In this document: in pieces, positions 29,725 to 39,769 of the stretch
Numbering within the stretch: the stretch's first letter is position 1
How the letters are laid out: each line of letters starts with the position of its first letter
Source: Nitrincola tibetensis
Lineage (GTDB): Bacteria > Pseudomonadota > Gammaproteobacteria > Pseudomonadales > Balneatricaceae
Assembly: GCF_003284585.1 (NCBI RefSeq)
Contig: NZ_QKRX01000015.1
Span: 1-64,000 of the forward strand
Reading direction: 5' to 3'
DNA length: 64,000 nucleotides
Made by a program: the position numbers and the translations under genes
The notes under the pieces: model-generated
What the model saw: the letters and a program-made list of their open reading frames with translations, nothing else
Told to the model about the DNA's origin: nothing
The model's database searches: none

Positions 29725-29904
29725 AGTTTCTTTGGATGCAGCCAAGAGTGGGCTGATATTGAATGGTAGCCGGAGGATTGATTGGAAAGATTAATTACAG
29801 CAATCGAAACTAAAGGTAACGATTATTGTACCTAGTAACATCTAACGACACGTAAAAGATAAGGGAAATATAAAGATTTTATGTGCTGGTGTCTAGTTCT
29901 CTGA

Positions 29905-29941
29905 TAAGAAAATGCGCGATATACCAAAGTAAGTCGCGCAT
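29905..29941 (-). terminator. Rho-independent terminator of trxA
   Basis: The reverse strand carries ATGCGCGA (29934-29941), a 14-nt loop and TCGCGCAT (29912-29919) followed by TTTTCTTAT, just after the trxA stop. Confidence 0.75.
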
Positions 29942-29953
29942 CACTGTCAGTTA

Positions 29954-30280
29954 TTACAGATTTGCGTCAATGAAAGCAGACAACTGTGACTTGGACAATG
30001 CACCAACCTTTGTCGCTTCAACGTTCCCCCCTTTAAATAACATTAACGTTGGGATACCGCGAATACCGAACTTCGGTGGCGTTTCGTTGTTTTCATCTAT
30101 GTTAAGCTTGCACACCTTGAGTTGCCCTTCATATTCCTTAGCAATTTCCTCAAGGACAGGGGCGATCATCTTGCATGGGCCGCACCACTCCGCCCAATAA
30201 TCTACCAAAACAGGGCTATCAGACTTCACCACCTCATCTTCAAAGCTTGCGTCGGTGACGTTAACAATAATATCGCTCAT
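29954..30280 (-). CDS. trxA: Thioredoxin 1
   Basis: TrxA is the general cytoplasmic disulfide reductase. The 108-residue protein starts at the ATG at 30280 ([17 protein letters not shown]), preceded by an AGAGAAG-type Shine-Dalgarno, and has the active site [13 protein letters not shown] (C33, C36) and the cis-Pro segment [10 protein letters not shown]. It lies upstream of rho with its own terminator, in the trxA-rho order common to gammaproteobacteria. Confidence 0.98.
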   Translation of the reverse strand: MSDIIVNVTDASFEDEVVKSDSPVLVDYWAEWCGPCKMIAPVLEEIAKEYEGQLKVCKLNIDENNETPPKFGIRGIPTLMLFKGGNVEATKVGALSKSQLSAFIDANL

Positions 30281-30482
30281 GAACTTCTCTCTCCATTGCA
30301 CTTGGTGCTTTGTAATCGATTATACAAGGATAATAACACCAGTTTTTACTGATTGTGAACTGAATATTCATAGGTATACCCTATCACCTGCATAGTGAAA
30401 AGCTTCTTAAGGGCGAAAGGGTCTGGCAGAATAGTCATTTAGCCAGTACTCTCTGTTAAAAGTAAATTAGAGATTAGAATCG

Positions 30483-32003
30483 ATGTACGAACAATCAGCC
30501 ACAATTGATCCAAACAAACCCGGCGCATTGATGGCGGCCATCGACATTGGATCGAACAGTTTTCACATGGTCGTCGCACGATATGTCGAGGGTGAATTAA
30601 AACCCATTGATATCATGTCAGAAAAAGTACAGCTTGCATCCGGCATGGACGACGAAGGGCTTCTAACACCGGATGCACAGCAACGTGGGCTCGATTGTTT
30701 AAGTCGCTTTGCACAACGTTTAACTGAGTTACCTCGCAGTGCCATACGTGCGGTTGCAACCAATGCGTTACGAGAAGCGGTCAACGGTGATGAGTTTGCA
30801 CAGCAAGCCGCTAAAATTTTGGGACTCCCGATTCAAATCGTTGCAGGCCATGAAGAAGCACGCCTCATATATTTAGGTGTTTGTCATAGCCTTGCCGACG
30901 ATTCAGGCAAACGCTTGGTGATTGATATTGGCGGAGGCAGTACCGAGTTTATTATTGGTGAGCGCTTCGAACCACAGCTTCTCGAAAGTCTTCAAATGGG
31001 GTGCGTAAGCTTCCATGAAGAGTTTTTCTTAGATGGGAAAATTACTGAGGCTGGCTTTAATAAGGCCAAAATGGCTGCACAACAAGAGCTTTTATCTATC
31101 AGAAGAAACTATAAGCGTTTAGGCTGGAGCAGCTGCGTTGGCTCTTCCGGAACGATCAAAGCCACCTTACAAGCCTGCACGGAGCTAGGCCTTTCGAATG
31201 GCATTATTACGCGCGATGCTTTAAACAAACTGAAAACCTATTTGCTTCAGGTTGGACATTCAGATCAACTGACGCTTTCAACCGTTAAACCCGAGCGCAA
31301 AGCTGTATTGCCGGCAGGGGTTGCAATTCTGGATGCAGCTTTTGAGTCATTGGATATCGAAAGCATGGCTTTTTCTGATGGTGCTCTGCGCGAGGGGGTG
31401 CTCTATGATATGGCAGGGCGTTTGCGCCATGAAGACGTGCGAGAGCGGACGATTAACGCCTTAATGCAGCGTTACCATATTGACAGCAAACACGCCTATC
31501 GCATCGAAGCCACTGCCCTAATTATGCTGGCACAAGTAAAAGATCCTTGGCAGCTGAATGATCCAGAATTCCATGACATGCTCTGCTGGTCGGCTCGCAC
31601 ACATGAAATCGGATTGACCATTTCCCACAACCGCTATCATCGTCATAGCGCCTATTTGCTGCAACACTGTGATTTGGCAGGGTTCAGTAATTTAGAACAG
31701 CAGATGCTAGCCTTTTTGGCAAAAGGACACCGTCGTAAACTACCCAAAGATGAATATAAAACACTACCGGATGAAAAACGAGATGCGTATTTGCGCTTGT
31801 GTCTTCTACTTCGTTTAGCCGTCATTTTTCATCGCAGCCGCAGTAAAGCACGCTTACCAGCGTTCAGCTTACAGGTCGATGGAAATAAGCTACACCTCTG
31901 TTTTCCGTCTGGCTGGCTTGACCACCACCCGCTAACACGTGCGGATCTTGAAAACGAATCCGAGTTTCTAAAAAGCATGGACTACAAACTTAAAGTTGAC
32001 TGA
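30483..32003 (+). CDS. ppx: Exopolyphosphatase
   Basis: Ppx hydrolyses terminal phosphates of polyphosphate and related GppA enzymes also act on pppGpp. The 506-residue protein has the ASKHA phosphate motifs AAIDIGSNSFHMVVARY and VIDIGGGSTEFIIG, the ELPRSAIRAVATNALREA segment and an HD-like C-terminal domain (RTHEIGLTISHNRYHRHSAY). It is divergent from trxA; no ppk is adjacent, unlike in Pseudomonas. Confidence 0.95.
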   Translation: MYEQSATIDPNKPGALMAAIDIGSNSFHMVVARYVEGELKPIDIMSEKVQLASGMDDEGLLTPDAQQRGLDCLSRFAQRLTELPRSAIRAVATNALREAVNGDEFAQQAAKILGLPIQIVAGHEEARLIYLGVCHSLADDSGKRLVIDIGGGSTEFIIGERFEPQLLESLQMGCVSFHEEFFLDGKITEAGFNKAKMAAQQELLSIRRNYKRLGWSSCVGSSGTIKATLQACTELGLSNGIITRDALNKLKTYLLQVGHSDQLTLSTVKPERKAVLPAGVAILDAAFESLDIESMAFSDGALREGVLYDMAGRLRHEDVRERTINALMQRYHIDSKHAYRIEATALIMLAQVKDPWQLNDPEFHDMLCWSARTHEIGLTISHNRYHRHSAYLLQHCDLAGFSNLEQQMLAFLAKGHRRKLPKDEYKTLPDEKRDAYLRLCLLLRLAVIFHRSRSKARLPAFSLQVDGNKLHLCFPSGWLDHHPLTRADLENESEFLKSMDYKLKVD

Positions 32004-32047
32004 CATGCAGAACAGCTAAACCCTTCGAACGATGGATTGAGCACTAC

Positions 32048-32086
32048 AAAAAAGCCCTTGACGCTGACAGCGATCAAGGGCTTTTT
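32048..32086 (+). terminator. Bidirectional terminator between ppx and pckA
   Basis: AAAAAA-GCCCTTGA, an 11-nt apical part and TCAAGGGC-TTTTT form a strong stem flanked by A and T runs between the two convergent genes. Confidence 0.85.
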
Positions 32087-32103
32087 ATAATGGAATTAAA
32101 CGC

Positions 32104-33651
32104 TTACAGCTGTGGACCCGCTTTGATGATTTCTTCAGACACGCCAGAGAACTTCTGGAAGTTATCAACAAACTGCTGAATCAAGTCTTTTGCAGCAGCG
32201 TCATAGTCGGCCGGATTCGCCCAGGTTTCGCGTGGGTTCAACAAAGAAGAATCGACACCTGGCACCTGAGTTGGAACCGCAAGATTGATGCCCGGCAAAT
32301 GAACCAGCTCACAATCCTTAAGAGCACCACTTTGAATCGCACTAATGATGCCGCGAGTAGTTGGAATACTGAAACGCTGCCCCACTCCATAAGAACCACC
32401 TGTCCAGCCTGTATTCACAAGGTACACGCGTGAGCCAAAGGCATTGATACGCTTCATAAGTAGGTCAGCGTAAACATGTGCTGGACGCGGGAAGAAAGGC
32501 GCACCGAAACAAGTTGAGAAGGTTGACTTGATACCGCCACCTGAGCCCATTTCAGTTGAGCCCACTAACGCTGTATATCCAGACAAAAAGTGATACGCCG
32601 CCGCTTCTTTTGTTAATACAGAAACAGGCGGCAGAACGCCAGTTAAGTCACAGGTTAAGAAGACTATGGCTTCAGGCTCTGCACCCTTGTTGTCAGACGA
32701 GCGTTTTTCAACGTGCTCAAGCGGATAGGCGCAACGACCATTTTCAGTCAGCGACGTGTCGTTGTAATCTGCAACGCGCTTCTCATCAAGCGTAACGTTT
32801 TCAACAATCGCACCGAATCGAATCGCATCCCAAATAATGGGCTCATTCTTCTGGCTCAGGTTGATCGTTTTTGCGTAGCAACCACCTTCAATATTGAAGA
32901 CAACGCCTGTTCCCCAACCATGCTCATCATCACCAATCAAGAAACGGTCAGGATCAGCAGATAAGGTCGTTTTTCCTGTGCCAGACAAACCGAAGAATAG
33001 AGTTGTAGAGCCGTCTTCGCCAATATTCGCTGAACAGTGCATGGGTAAAACATCGAACTCTGGCAACAAGAAGTTTTGCACAGAGAACATGGCTTTTTTC
33101 ATTTCACCCGCATAGCGCATGCCAGCAATCAGCACCTTACGCTCAGTGAAATTTAAGATGACACAGCCGTCGCTGTTTGTACCGTCGCGTTCTGGCTCAC
33201 AGACAAAGCCCGCCGCATTGATAATCTCCCACTCATCTTTTGAGTTAGGGTTATACACCGAAGGGCGAATGAATAGATTTAAACCAAACAGATTTTGCCA
33301 CGCAGTTTGCGTTGTCATCTTAACTGGAAGGTAATGATTATCATCCGATCCAACATGCACATAAGATACAAAGCGCTCTTCATCATTCAGCCAATTCGCA
33401 ACACGATCCCACAACGCATTAAATGTATCAGGATCAAATGGACGATTCACCTTACCCCAATCGACGGTATCGGCAGTGGTAGCATCCTTAACGATAAAAC
33501 GATCCATCGGTGAACGCCCGGTACGCTTACCGGTTGTGACAACCAGTGCACCATTATCAGCCAGCACACCTTCTTGACGCTGTAAGGCGCGCTCAACTAA
33601 CTCAGCTGGGCTAAGGTTCTGATGTGCAATTTTGACGGTTTCTGTAGTCAT
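32104..33651 (-). CDS. pckA: Phosphoenolpyruvate carboxykinase (ATP)
   Basis: PckA converts oxaloacetate to phosphoenolpyruvate, the entry to gluconeogenesis. The 515-residue protein has the [15 protein letters not shown] start, the kinase-1a P-loop [11 protein letters not shown], the kinase-2 [24 protein letters not shown] and the [13 protein letters not shown] loop [14 protein letters not shown]. Upstream lies a 244-nt gap with no confident promoter. The hslO gene precedes it on the same strand, as in Pseudomonas. Confidence 0.98.
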   Translation of the reverse strand: MTTETVKIAHQNLSPAELVERALQRQEGVLADNGALVVTTGKRTGRSPMDRFIVKDATTADTVDWGKVNRPFDPDTFNALWDRVANWLNDEERFVSYVHVGSDDNHYLPVKMTTQTAWQNLFGLNLFIRPSVYNPNSKDEWEIINAAGFVCEPERDGTNSDGCVILNFTERKVLIAGMRYAGEMKKAMFSVQNFLLPEFDVLPMHCSANIGEDGSTTLFFGLSGTGKTTLSADPDRFLIGDDEHGWGTGVVFNIEGGCYAKTINLSQKNEPIIWDAIRFGAIVENVTLDEKRVADYNDTSLTENGRCAYPLEHVEKRSSDNKGAEPEAIVFLTCDLTGVLPPVSVLTKEAAAYHFLSGYTALVGSTEMGSGGGIKSTFSTCFGAPFFPRPAHVYADLLMKRINAFGSRVYLVNTGWTGGSYGVGQRFSIPTTRGIISAIQSGALKDCELVHLPGINLAVPTQVPGVDSSLLNPRETWANPADYDAAAKDLIQQFVDNFQKFSGVSEEIIKAGPQL

Positions 33652-33895
33652 TACTAATTCCCTTGGCGCTATGCCAAAAAATTACTGAAGAGCCTTAAAG
33701 ACCCCTGCCAAGAAGCCTCGGTGAGTACCCGCTAATCGCTTAGGTTACACAGATGTCCGAGCCTAGATACTAATACTTTTTCACACTTTAAAGGCCGACT
33801 ATTATGACATAAAAAAGAGCGTATTGGCACAATACACAAACTCTTCTCATTCACAAATTCGACTGGCTAGACTAAGGTTTAACCCATCTTTACTT

Positions 33896-34780
33896 TTAGT
33901 GCAATACGGAATCTCCCGCTTCTTCACCCTGAGCTGGTTCAGCGAAGAGAGATTTTATATCTGTTTGATTAAACAAATAACGCTCATTACAAAATTGACA
34001 ATCGACCTTTAACACACCATCAGCTTCATCAGCGGCAGCGTCTAGGAGATCAGATTCTGTTAACAGCTTGAGCGCATTAGCGCTTCGCTCTCTGGAACAG
34101 TCACAATAAAACTCAAGCGTTTGCGCTTCAAAGAGTCGACACTCTTCCTCATGAAATAAACGATAAAGAAGGGTCTCATTGTCTAATGATAAGAGCTCGT
34201 CTGCTGACAAGGTTCCAGCTAAAAAGGTAATCCTCTCCCAGTCGTCTAAACTTCCCTTCGCGCTTGGCAACATCTGCAATAAAAGCCCCGATGCTTGACG
34301 CCCATCAGCTTGCAAGTAGATGCTCGTCGCCAATTGTTCAGACTGCTTAAAATAAATTTCAAGACACTTTGCTAGGGTTTCCCCCTCTAAACCAACAACG
34401 CCTTGATAACGCTGTCCACCAATGGGCTCCAGCGTTAGAGCTAAACGTCCTTCTTCTAGCAAGTCGGCAAGGCTCCCAAGCTCAGGCACTTCGCCATCTA
34501 CTCTGGCAACCGCTCTCACCTGCTGATGGTGTGTACATTCTGCCATCAGCATGCGAACGGCACCTGTGCCTTGAGCCTGAAGAATCAACCGACCTTCAAA
34601 TTTCAAGGTTGAACTTAACAGCGTGACAGCCGCCATCATTTCACCCAAAAGCGTTTGGACACACGAAGGGTAAGTGTTACGGCTCAACACCGCCTGATAA
34701 CTTTCCTGCAACCCCGTCACCACACCTCTGACGTCTAAATCATCAAACAGTATTCGTTGAATTTTATCCGGTGAGCTCAT
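33896..34780 (-). CDS. hslO: Redox-regulated chaperone Hsp33
   Basis: Hsp33 is a holdase switched on by oxidation of its zinc-binding cysteines. The 294-residue protein has the GRLILQAQGTGAVRMLMAEC core and the C-terminal zinc module with CDCS and CQFCNERYLF, the CxC...CxxC pattern. Length is normal. It is divergent from a PAP2 phosphatase gene, and hslR (Hsp15) lies 0.9 kb away. Confidence 0.96.
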   Translation of the reverse strand: MSSPDKIQRILFDDLDVRGVVTGLQESYQAVLSRNTYPSCVQTLLGEMMAAVTLLSSTLKFEGRLILQAQGTGAVRMLMAECTHHQQVRAVARVDGEVPELGSLADLLEEGRLALTLEPIGGQRYQGVVGLEGETLAKCLEIYFKQSEQLATSIYLQADGRQASGLLLQMLPSAKGSLDDWERITFLAGTLSADELLSLDNETLLYRLFHEEECRLFEAQTLEFYCDCSRERSANALKLLTESDLLDAAADEADGVLKVDCQFCNERYLFNQTDIKSLFAEPAQGEEAGDSVLH

Positions 34781-34862
34781 TCACAATTTCCACCTTAACG
34801 GCTAACTCTAAGAGTGGAGCCGGCGCACTTGCGCTGTTACCATAAAGCAATATTTTAACATA

Positions 34863-35681
34863 ATGGGTCTATTCATTCGTATGACAAGCTCAAAACCTTT
34901 TTTTTCAGATCAATGGCAACTACGCCCGCTTATCATCTTTCATGCAATTGCCTTAGCCCTATTGCTAAGTTTTATCTGGCCTGCTGGCTTTTTCGCTTGG
35001 CGAAGCGCAGATGAGCAGGTTTTCTTTGCATTAAATTCTTCGCTTGAGAGCGGCGGTACCTGGGCTTGGCTATGGGCTTGGGCAAACACACGTTACAAAG
35101 ACCTAGCATTGGCCGTTGTGATGCTGTGCTTTCTCATTTTCCCCAAACTTGGTATCCCCCGCTCAGAGCTCCAAAAAGCCTTTATTGGCTTTATAGTTTT
35201 ACTCTTTTTACTCATTCCACTGCGTTATTTTTTTTACGAATTTGCTAAAGCAATAGATCTAACAGGACAAAGTCCATCTAGAGTACTCGAGCCGGCTTAC
35301 TTACTAACAGAGCTATTCCCTGGTATTCCAGCTAAAGATGCCTCGTCACGCAGCTTCCCTGGAGATCACGCGACCATTCTCTTACTTTGGGCCGGTTACC
35401 TGTTGATGTGCTCTCGCCATTTTATGGCGTATATTGCGGCATTCATTGCAACACTGATGATTCTTCCACGACTGGTGGGTGGCGCCCACTGGCTAAGCGA
35501 CATTCTTGTCGGCGGCCTAGTCATCGCACTGCCTATTCTGGCTTGGGGCTTCTACACACCCTTACTTCACAAGTGCACCAGCCGTATAGCCAAACATCTT
35601 CAGCCTTTATTTCACCTAGTCAGCCGGATTCCACTTTTAGGAACATTGGCATTTTTTGATGTCAGTCGAAAACGGGGCTGA
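34863..35681 (+). CDS. PAP2-family membrane phosphatase
   Basis: A 272-residue membrane protein with about six hydrophobic segments and the acid-phosphatase motifs SFPGDHAT (motif 2, with Asp where PSGH-type enzymes have Gly-His) and RLVGGAHWLSDILVGG (motif 3, with the catalytic His). Relatives act on lipid-linked phosphates such as lipid A or undecaprenyl diphosphate; the substrate is unknown. No clear ribosome site distinguishes the ATG at 34863 from that at 34881. Confidence 0.85.
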   Translation: MGLFIRMTSSKPFFSDQWQLRPLIIFHAIALALLLSFIWPAGFFAWRSADEQVFFALNSSLESGGTWAWLWAWANTRYKDLALAVVMLCFLIFPKLGIPRSELQKAFIGFIVLLFLLIPLRYFFYEFAKAIDLTGQSPSRVLEPAYLLTELFPGIPAKDASSRSFPGDHATILLLWAGYLLMCSRHFMAYIAAFIATLMILPRLVGGAHWLSDILVGGLVIALPILAWGFYTPLLHKCTSRIAKHLQPLFHLVSRIPLLGTLAFFDVSRKRG

Positions 35682-35682
35682 C

Positions 35683-36081
35683 TTAATCCCAGCTCCCCTT
35701 CACACGCAGTAGCTCCCGACGACTCTTTTTATCCGGCCGGTGTTCGGGAGCACTGCCATGAATTTTACGTTGCTCTGCCGCACGTTCACGCTTCTCGATA
35801 CTTTCTGGTTTTTCACGATACAAACGCTGGGCCTCCTCAGCCCCTCTCCTCTGATCGGCAAGACTCACTACGACGATTGTCTTTTCATCAAAGCCTAAGC
35901 GCAGGGTAAGCTCTGCGCCTATCTCAACCATTTTGCTACTTTTTGCGCGCTGTCCATCATAATGAACTTTACCGCCCTCAATCATTTGCTTGGCGAGCGC
36001 ACGTGTCTTATAAAATCGTGCTGCCCAGAGCCACTTATCTAATCGCACTTTCGATTGGCTAGAGTCATAATGTTGGGTCAT
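35683..36081 (-). CDS. hslR: Heat-shock RNA-binding protein Hsp15
   Basis: Hsp15 rescues stalled 50S subunits carrying nascent chains. The 132-residue protein has the S4 domain signature VRLDKWLWAARFYKTRALA, GGKVHYDGQRAKSSKMVEIG and a basic C-terminal tail (RPDKKSRRELLRVKG). It overlaps yrfG by 17 nt, the same yrfG-hslR pairing as in E. coli. Confidence 0.95.
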   Translation of the reverse strand: MTQHYDSSQSKVRLDKWLWAARFYKTRALAKQMIEGGKVHYDGQRAKSSKMVEIGAELTLRLGFDEKTIVVVSLADQRRGAEEAQRLYREKPESIEKRERAAEQRKIHGSAPEHRPDKKSRRELLRVKGSWD

Positions 36082-36736
36082 TCGTTGGCATCACCTCTTC
36101 AAAATCATGAATTGCATTAAACCGATCAACGGCACGAGCAGGCATTTGGCTATCGGGTTGAGCGATGCTCAACAAGTAGCCAACACCATAGATTGCGGCT
36201 GAGTTCAGAACAGGGAGGCTGTCATCAATCAATAAGGTTCGCGGAGGAGAGAAAGGCTCTCTTTCCTGTAATGCATGCCAAAAAGCTTGATCCTCTTTCG
36301 GCACCTGAAACTCGTGAGATGAGATAACCGCATCTACCATACTGGCCAACCCCGTTCGCTCTAACTTTAAGTTTAAGCTATCAGGGTGCGCATTGGTGAC
36401 AATCACACTGCGTTTGTGTGATGCTTTTAAAGCCTTTAAAAAACTCGGCACATTCGGACGAAAGCCAATTTTTTCGGCCACTTCATGCTTTAGAGCCGCG
36501 ACTGGCAAGCCCAACTCTTCTGTCCAATAATCCAAACAATACCAACTGAGACGACCTTGCTCCTGCTTTATGCGTTCATGCAGCCATTGCTTTGCTTCGT
36601 TTGGCTCAAGAGCATGCACTTGCGCATAGCGCAAGGGCAAAAATTCTAACCAAAAATAGGAGTCGAAATGGAGATCCAACAAGGTACCGTCCATATCCAA
36701 CAAAACTGTATCTATCGCTTGCCAATCCAATATCAT
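36065..36736 (-). CDS. yrfG: GMP/IMP nucleotidase of the HAD family
   Basis: The 223-residue protein closely follows E. coli YrfG: LDWQAIDTVLLDMDGTLLDL at the start (HAD motif I), FWLEFLP, LSWYCLDYWTEELGL, the motif II VTNAHPDSLNLKLERTGL, PKEDQAFWHAL and motif IV LLIDDSLPVLNSA. The ATG at 36736 was chosen because it matches the family start; the frame remains open to 36832. It is divergent from cysQ. Confidence 0.92.
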   Translation of the reverse strand: MILDWQAIDTVLLDMDGTLLDLHFDSYFWLEFLPLRYAQVHALEPNEAKQWLHERIKQEQGRLSWYCLDYWTEELGLPVAALKHEVAEKIGFRPNVPSFLKALKASHKRSVIVTNAHPDSLNLKLERTGLASMVDAVISSHEFQVPKEDQAFWHALQEREPFSPPRTLLIDDSLPVLNSAAIYGVGYLLSIAQPDSQMPARAVDRFNAIHDFEEVMPTNDPTL

Positions 36737-36834
36737 CAGTGAAACACTTACCTTATTGATTAAACCTATCTCCAGTATGAACTGATCAATTTGATTTTTG
36801 AAGCTCATCGAGTTATTCGCCAAAGGAGTCACAC

Positions 36835-37656
36835 ATGCACACTAACCTGCCGCCCATTGAGTCATTACTTGAATTGGTTCGCAACGCCGGTGACGCAATC
36901 ATGGAGGTGTATCATCAAGGAGAGTGGGACACGCAATTAAAAGCCGATCAATCTCCGGTGACCGCCGCCGATCTCGCAGCAGAACGAATTCTGGCTCAAG
37001 GGCTCGGCGTGTTAACGCCTGATATTCCTATTTTGAGTGAAGAAGCGCGGATACCGGACTGGTCGGAGCGCCAAGGCTGGACTCGCTACTGGTTGATTGA
37101 CCCACTAGACGGTACGCGTGAGTTTCTACAACGAAATGGTGAGTTTACCGTTAACCTTGCGCTGATTGATCAACAAACCCCAGTCTTAGGCATTGTTTAC
37201 GCTCCTGCAAAATCAGCGTTTTACTGGGGAGGTACCCACTTGGGAGCCTGGCGCATAGAAAATGGATTGCCTCACCCCATTCAAACGCGCTCAATTAAAG
37301 ATAAAGTTCACTTACTGACCAGCCGCCGTCATGGACGCAAAGAGGCTGAAGCCGTCGCTCAAGTATTAGAGGATTTTAAAGTCAACACGAGCGCGATGGG
37401 TAGTTCACTTAAGCTTTGCTTGATTGCCTCGGGTATGGCTGATTTATATCCCCGAATGACACCTACTAGCGAGTGGGACACTGCGGCGGCGCAAGCGATT
37501 TTGGTTGAGGCTGGTGGAGTATTGCTAGATGCCAACACACTGGAGCCTTTGCGCTACAACACTAAGGATTCGCTTGAAAACCCTGCCTTCATTGCACTGG
37601 GCGATACCTCCCTCAGCCTTGAAAAACGCCTTAAGTGCGAATCTTTCAATCACTGA
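36835..37656 (+). CDS. cysQ: 3'(2'),5'-bisphosphate nucleotidase
   Basis: CysQ removes the 3' phosphate from PAP/PAPS, preventing inhibition of sulfate assimilation. The 273-residue protein has the inositol-phosphatase motifs LSEEAR, WLIDPLDGTREFLQRNGEFT and the C-terminal EWDTAAAQAILVEAGG. An AGGAG lies 7 nt upstream of the ATG. Length and motifs are normal. Confidence 0.96.
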   Translation: MHTNLPPIESLLELVRNAGDAIMEVYHQGEWDTQLKADQSPVTAADLAAERILAQGLGVLTPDIPILSEEARIPDWSERQGWTRYWLIDPLDGTREFLQRNGEFTVNLALIDQQTPVLGIVYAPAKSAFYWGGTHLGAWRIENGLPHPIQTRSIKDKVHLLTSRRHGRKEAEAVAQVLEDFKVNTSAMGSSLKLCLIASGMADLYPRMTPTSEWDTAAAQAILVEAGGVLLDANTLEPLRYNTKDSLENPAFIALGDTSLSLEKRLKCESFNH

Positions 37657-37858
37657 ACCTTGTTTTTCAAACAAACGCCGCAATATAGTATTTGATGAGT
37701 GTTTAATCGAAGGGGCTGACTCCTTTTAAGACAAAAAGTCACATTTTTTGTGCCGTTATAGAATCTCAATTCAGTGATATGATGGTACAGATTGCGTGAA
37801 GGCGTAATTCTTTTCGTAACGTTAAACACCAATTCCTGTCAAATTAAAGGTGATTATA

Positions 37859-38440
37859 ATGAGTTTTGAACTGCCAGCACTGCCTTACGAGAAAAATGCA
37901 CTTGAACCACATATTTCTGCAGAAACCTTGGATTACCATCACGGTAAGCACCACAACACCTATGTTGTAAAGCTGAATGGCTTGATCCCTGGTACTGAGT
38001 TTGAAGGCAAGAGCCTAGAAGACATCATCAAAACTTCATCTGGCCCTGTCTTCAATAACGCCGCTCAAATTTGGAACCACACCTTCTACTGGCATTGCCT
38101 TGCACCAAATGCTGGTGGTGCTCCAACAGGCGCTATTGCAGATGCAATTAATGCCAAGTGGGGTTCTTTCGAAAAATTCCAAGAAGAGTTCAATGACAAA
38201 GCGGTCAATAACTTTGCCTCTAGCTGGACTTGGTTAGTTAAAAATGCTGACGGCTCCTTAGAGATCGTTAACACCAGCAATGCTGGAACGCCGATGACCA
38301 ATGGCCAAACAGCGTTGTTGACTGTCGACCTATGGGAACATGCGTACTACATTGATTACCGCAATGTACGCCCTGATTACCTAAAAAGCTTCTGGGCACT
38401 TGTAAACTGGGAATTTGTAAACCAGAACCTAGCGGCTTAA
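37859..38440 (+). CDS. sodB: Superoxide dismutase [Fe]
   Basis: SodB converts superoxide to peroxide and oxygen in the cytoplasm. The 193-residue protein begins [20 protein letters not shown], with metal-ligand His residues in [15 protein letters not shown] and NHTFYWHC and the C-terminal [14 protein letters not shown]. QxxN and Ala-rich patterns fit the iron type. The ATG at 37859 has AAAGGTGA 7 nt upstream; a GTG at 37850 is less likely. A weak extended -10 (TGATATGAT, 37775-37783) lies about 75 nt upstream. Confidence 0.97.
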   Translation: MSFELPALPYEKNALEPHISAETLDYHHGKHHNTYVVKLNGLIPGTEFEGKSLEDIIKTSSGPVFNNAAQIWNHTFYWHCLAPNAGGAPTGAIADAINAKWGSFEKFQEEFNDKAVNNFASSWTWLVKNADGSLEIVNTSNAGTPMTNGQTALLTVDLWEHAYYIDYRNVRPDYLKSFWALVNWEFVNQNLAA

Positions 38441-38489
38441 TACGTACGCATAGGTTAAAAGCACAGCAGCCTCCTGTTGTGCTTCAGTG

Positions 38490-38514
38490 AAAAGACCGCG
38501 CCAAGCGGTCTTTT
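38490..38514 (+). terminator. Rho-independent terminator of sodB
   Basis: AAAAGACCGC-GCCAA-GCGGTCTTTT is a perfect stem with a T tract. A second hairpin (AGCACAGCAG-CCTC-CTGTTGTGCT, 38460-38483) stands just before it. Confidence 0.85.
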
Positions 38515-38547
38515 CATTTTAGGCTCGAACCCCGTTAGCTGTGAATT

Positions 38548-39231
38548 ATGTCAAAGCATCCTATACACTCTACACCACTTAACTCAGGCAACTCGCGCTC
38601 CGTTGCTTCGTCACAATCGATATTACATCCAGACTTAGAAAAGCTCGTTAAAAAATACCAATCCACTCATTTTAATAAACCAATCGCGTACCATAACCAA
38701 CAGGCATTTGAATTATTAAGAGAGCGCCTCAATCAATACGACTCTAAACTCATATTTGATTCAGGCTGTGGCGTCGGCGACAGCACGAATTATTTAGCAA
38801 TGCAGTACCCGGATCATCTGGTTGTAGGTATTGATCGCTCTGAAGACAGACTGACAAAGCAACGCCCTCCTTTGCCAAGCAATGCGCTATTGGCGCGAAG
38901 CGATTTAGTCGACTTTTGGCGCTTAGCTACAAGTGCTAATATCCGACTTTCTCACCATTTCCTGCTCTATCCGAACCCCTATCCAAAAGCGAACCAAATC
39001 AGCAGACGTTTTTATGCTCACCCAGTCTTTCCTGACTTTGTCAAACTCGGTGGAAGGATTGAAGCCCGTAGCAACTGGAAACTCTACCTTGAAGAGTTGC
39101 AACTTTCCTTGCACCTCTACGGCATTAAATCCAGTCTGAAACAACTGCATGTTGAACTACCTATTACTGCCTTCGAACGCAAGTATCACGCCAGTGGTCA
39201 ACCTCTTTGGCGATTGATTAGCGAATCTTAA
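38548..39231 (+). CDS. TrmB-like tRNA methyltransferase paralogue
   Basis: A 227-residue SAM methyltransferase with DSGCGVGDSTNYLAMQYPDH (motif I), VVGIDRSEDRL and LLYPNPYPKANQISRRFYAH, which corresponds to the FPDPWPKKRHxKRR motif of TrmB (tRNA m7G46 methyltransferase). Several basic residues of that motif are replaced (PKANQIS), so it is a divergent TrmB relative and the target is uncertain. It runs convergently into the lipoprotein gene with a 14-nt overlap. Confidence 0.8.
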   Translation: MSKHPIHSTPLNSGNSRSVASSQSILHPDLEKLVKKYQSTHFNKPIAYHNQQAFELLRERLNQYDSKLIFDSGCGVGDSTNYLAMQYPDHLVVGIDRSEDRLTKQRPPLPSNALLARSDLVDFWRLATSANIRLSHHFLLYPNPYPKANQISRRFYAHPVFPDFVKLGGRIEARSNWKLYLEELQLSLHLYGIKSSLKQLHVELPITAFERKYHASGQPLWRLISES

Positions 39232-39742
39232 CAATCGCTAGTCGCTCCTCAATGATCGCGATTCGCTTCCGAGTATCGGCGATAAACGCCTGCGAGGCCT
39301 GAATTGAGCCTAGATCCCCACCTTGGTTTTTCACAAATGCGTCACTCATTTGAGTTTCGCGCAGATCTAACCACTCATTCTGCTCTTTAATTTCGCGCGA
39401 ACGTGCTAGCTCAGGCAAGTAATCCAACAGTTCGTGAAACAGCACATACAATTGCGCATCATATAAGTAGGCTAAATTTAAAAGGGTTTGCAATTGTTCA
39501 GGATCTTGCGATTGAGTTTGCCGTGCCAGCAAAATCTCGAATTGCAGAATCGGTTGCTGGTAGTTTGGAAACCAATTGAGTGCTGTTATTTCTGGCGAAG
39601 AGAGCCGCTGTTGAGCGCCAAAATCGATATTACTTGACTCACCTACAACTGTGGAAGAGCCCGTGGAAGGCCTCACAATATCAGTGCAACCAGACAAACT
39701 AAACAATAGCGTCAGGCAAACTAGCCCTGCCGTTAATCTCAT
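39218..39742 (-). CDS. Lipoprotein of unknown function
   Basis: A 174-residue protein with a lipoprotein signal MRLTAGLVCLTLLFSLSGC (lipobox LSGC, mature Cys19), followed by a Ser/Thr-rich linker and a mostly helical, Glu/Gln/Leu-rich domain with coiled-coil character (LQTLLNLAYLYDAQLYVLF and RKRIAIIEERLAIVKI). No known family is recognised. It lies 28 nt after tesA on the same strand; an envelope location is inferred. Confidence 0.75.
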   Translation of the reverse strand: MRLTAGLVCLTLLFSLSGCTDIVRPSTGSSTVVGESSNIDFGAQQRLSSPEITALNWFPNYQQPILQFEILLARQTQSQDPEQLQTLLNLAYLYDAQLYVLFHELLDYLPELARSREIKEQNEWLDLRETQMSDAFVKNQGGDLGSIQASQAFIADTRKRIAIIEERLAIVKIR

Positions 39743-39769
39743 AGGTATGTATCCTATTGGTACTTTACG

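Noticed and set aside
29746..29900. Leader peptide in the rho 5' region
   Set aside because: A 16-codon frame exists, but without a ribosome site or similarity to a known rho leader.
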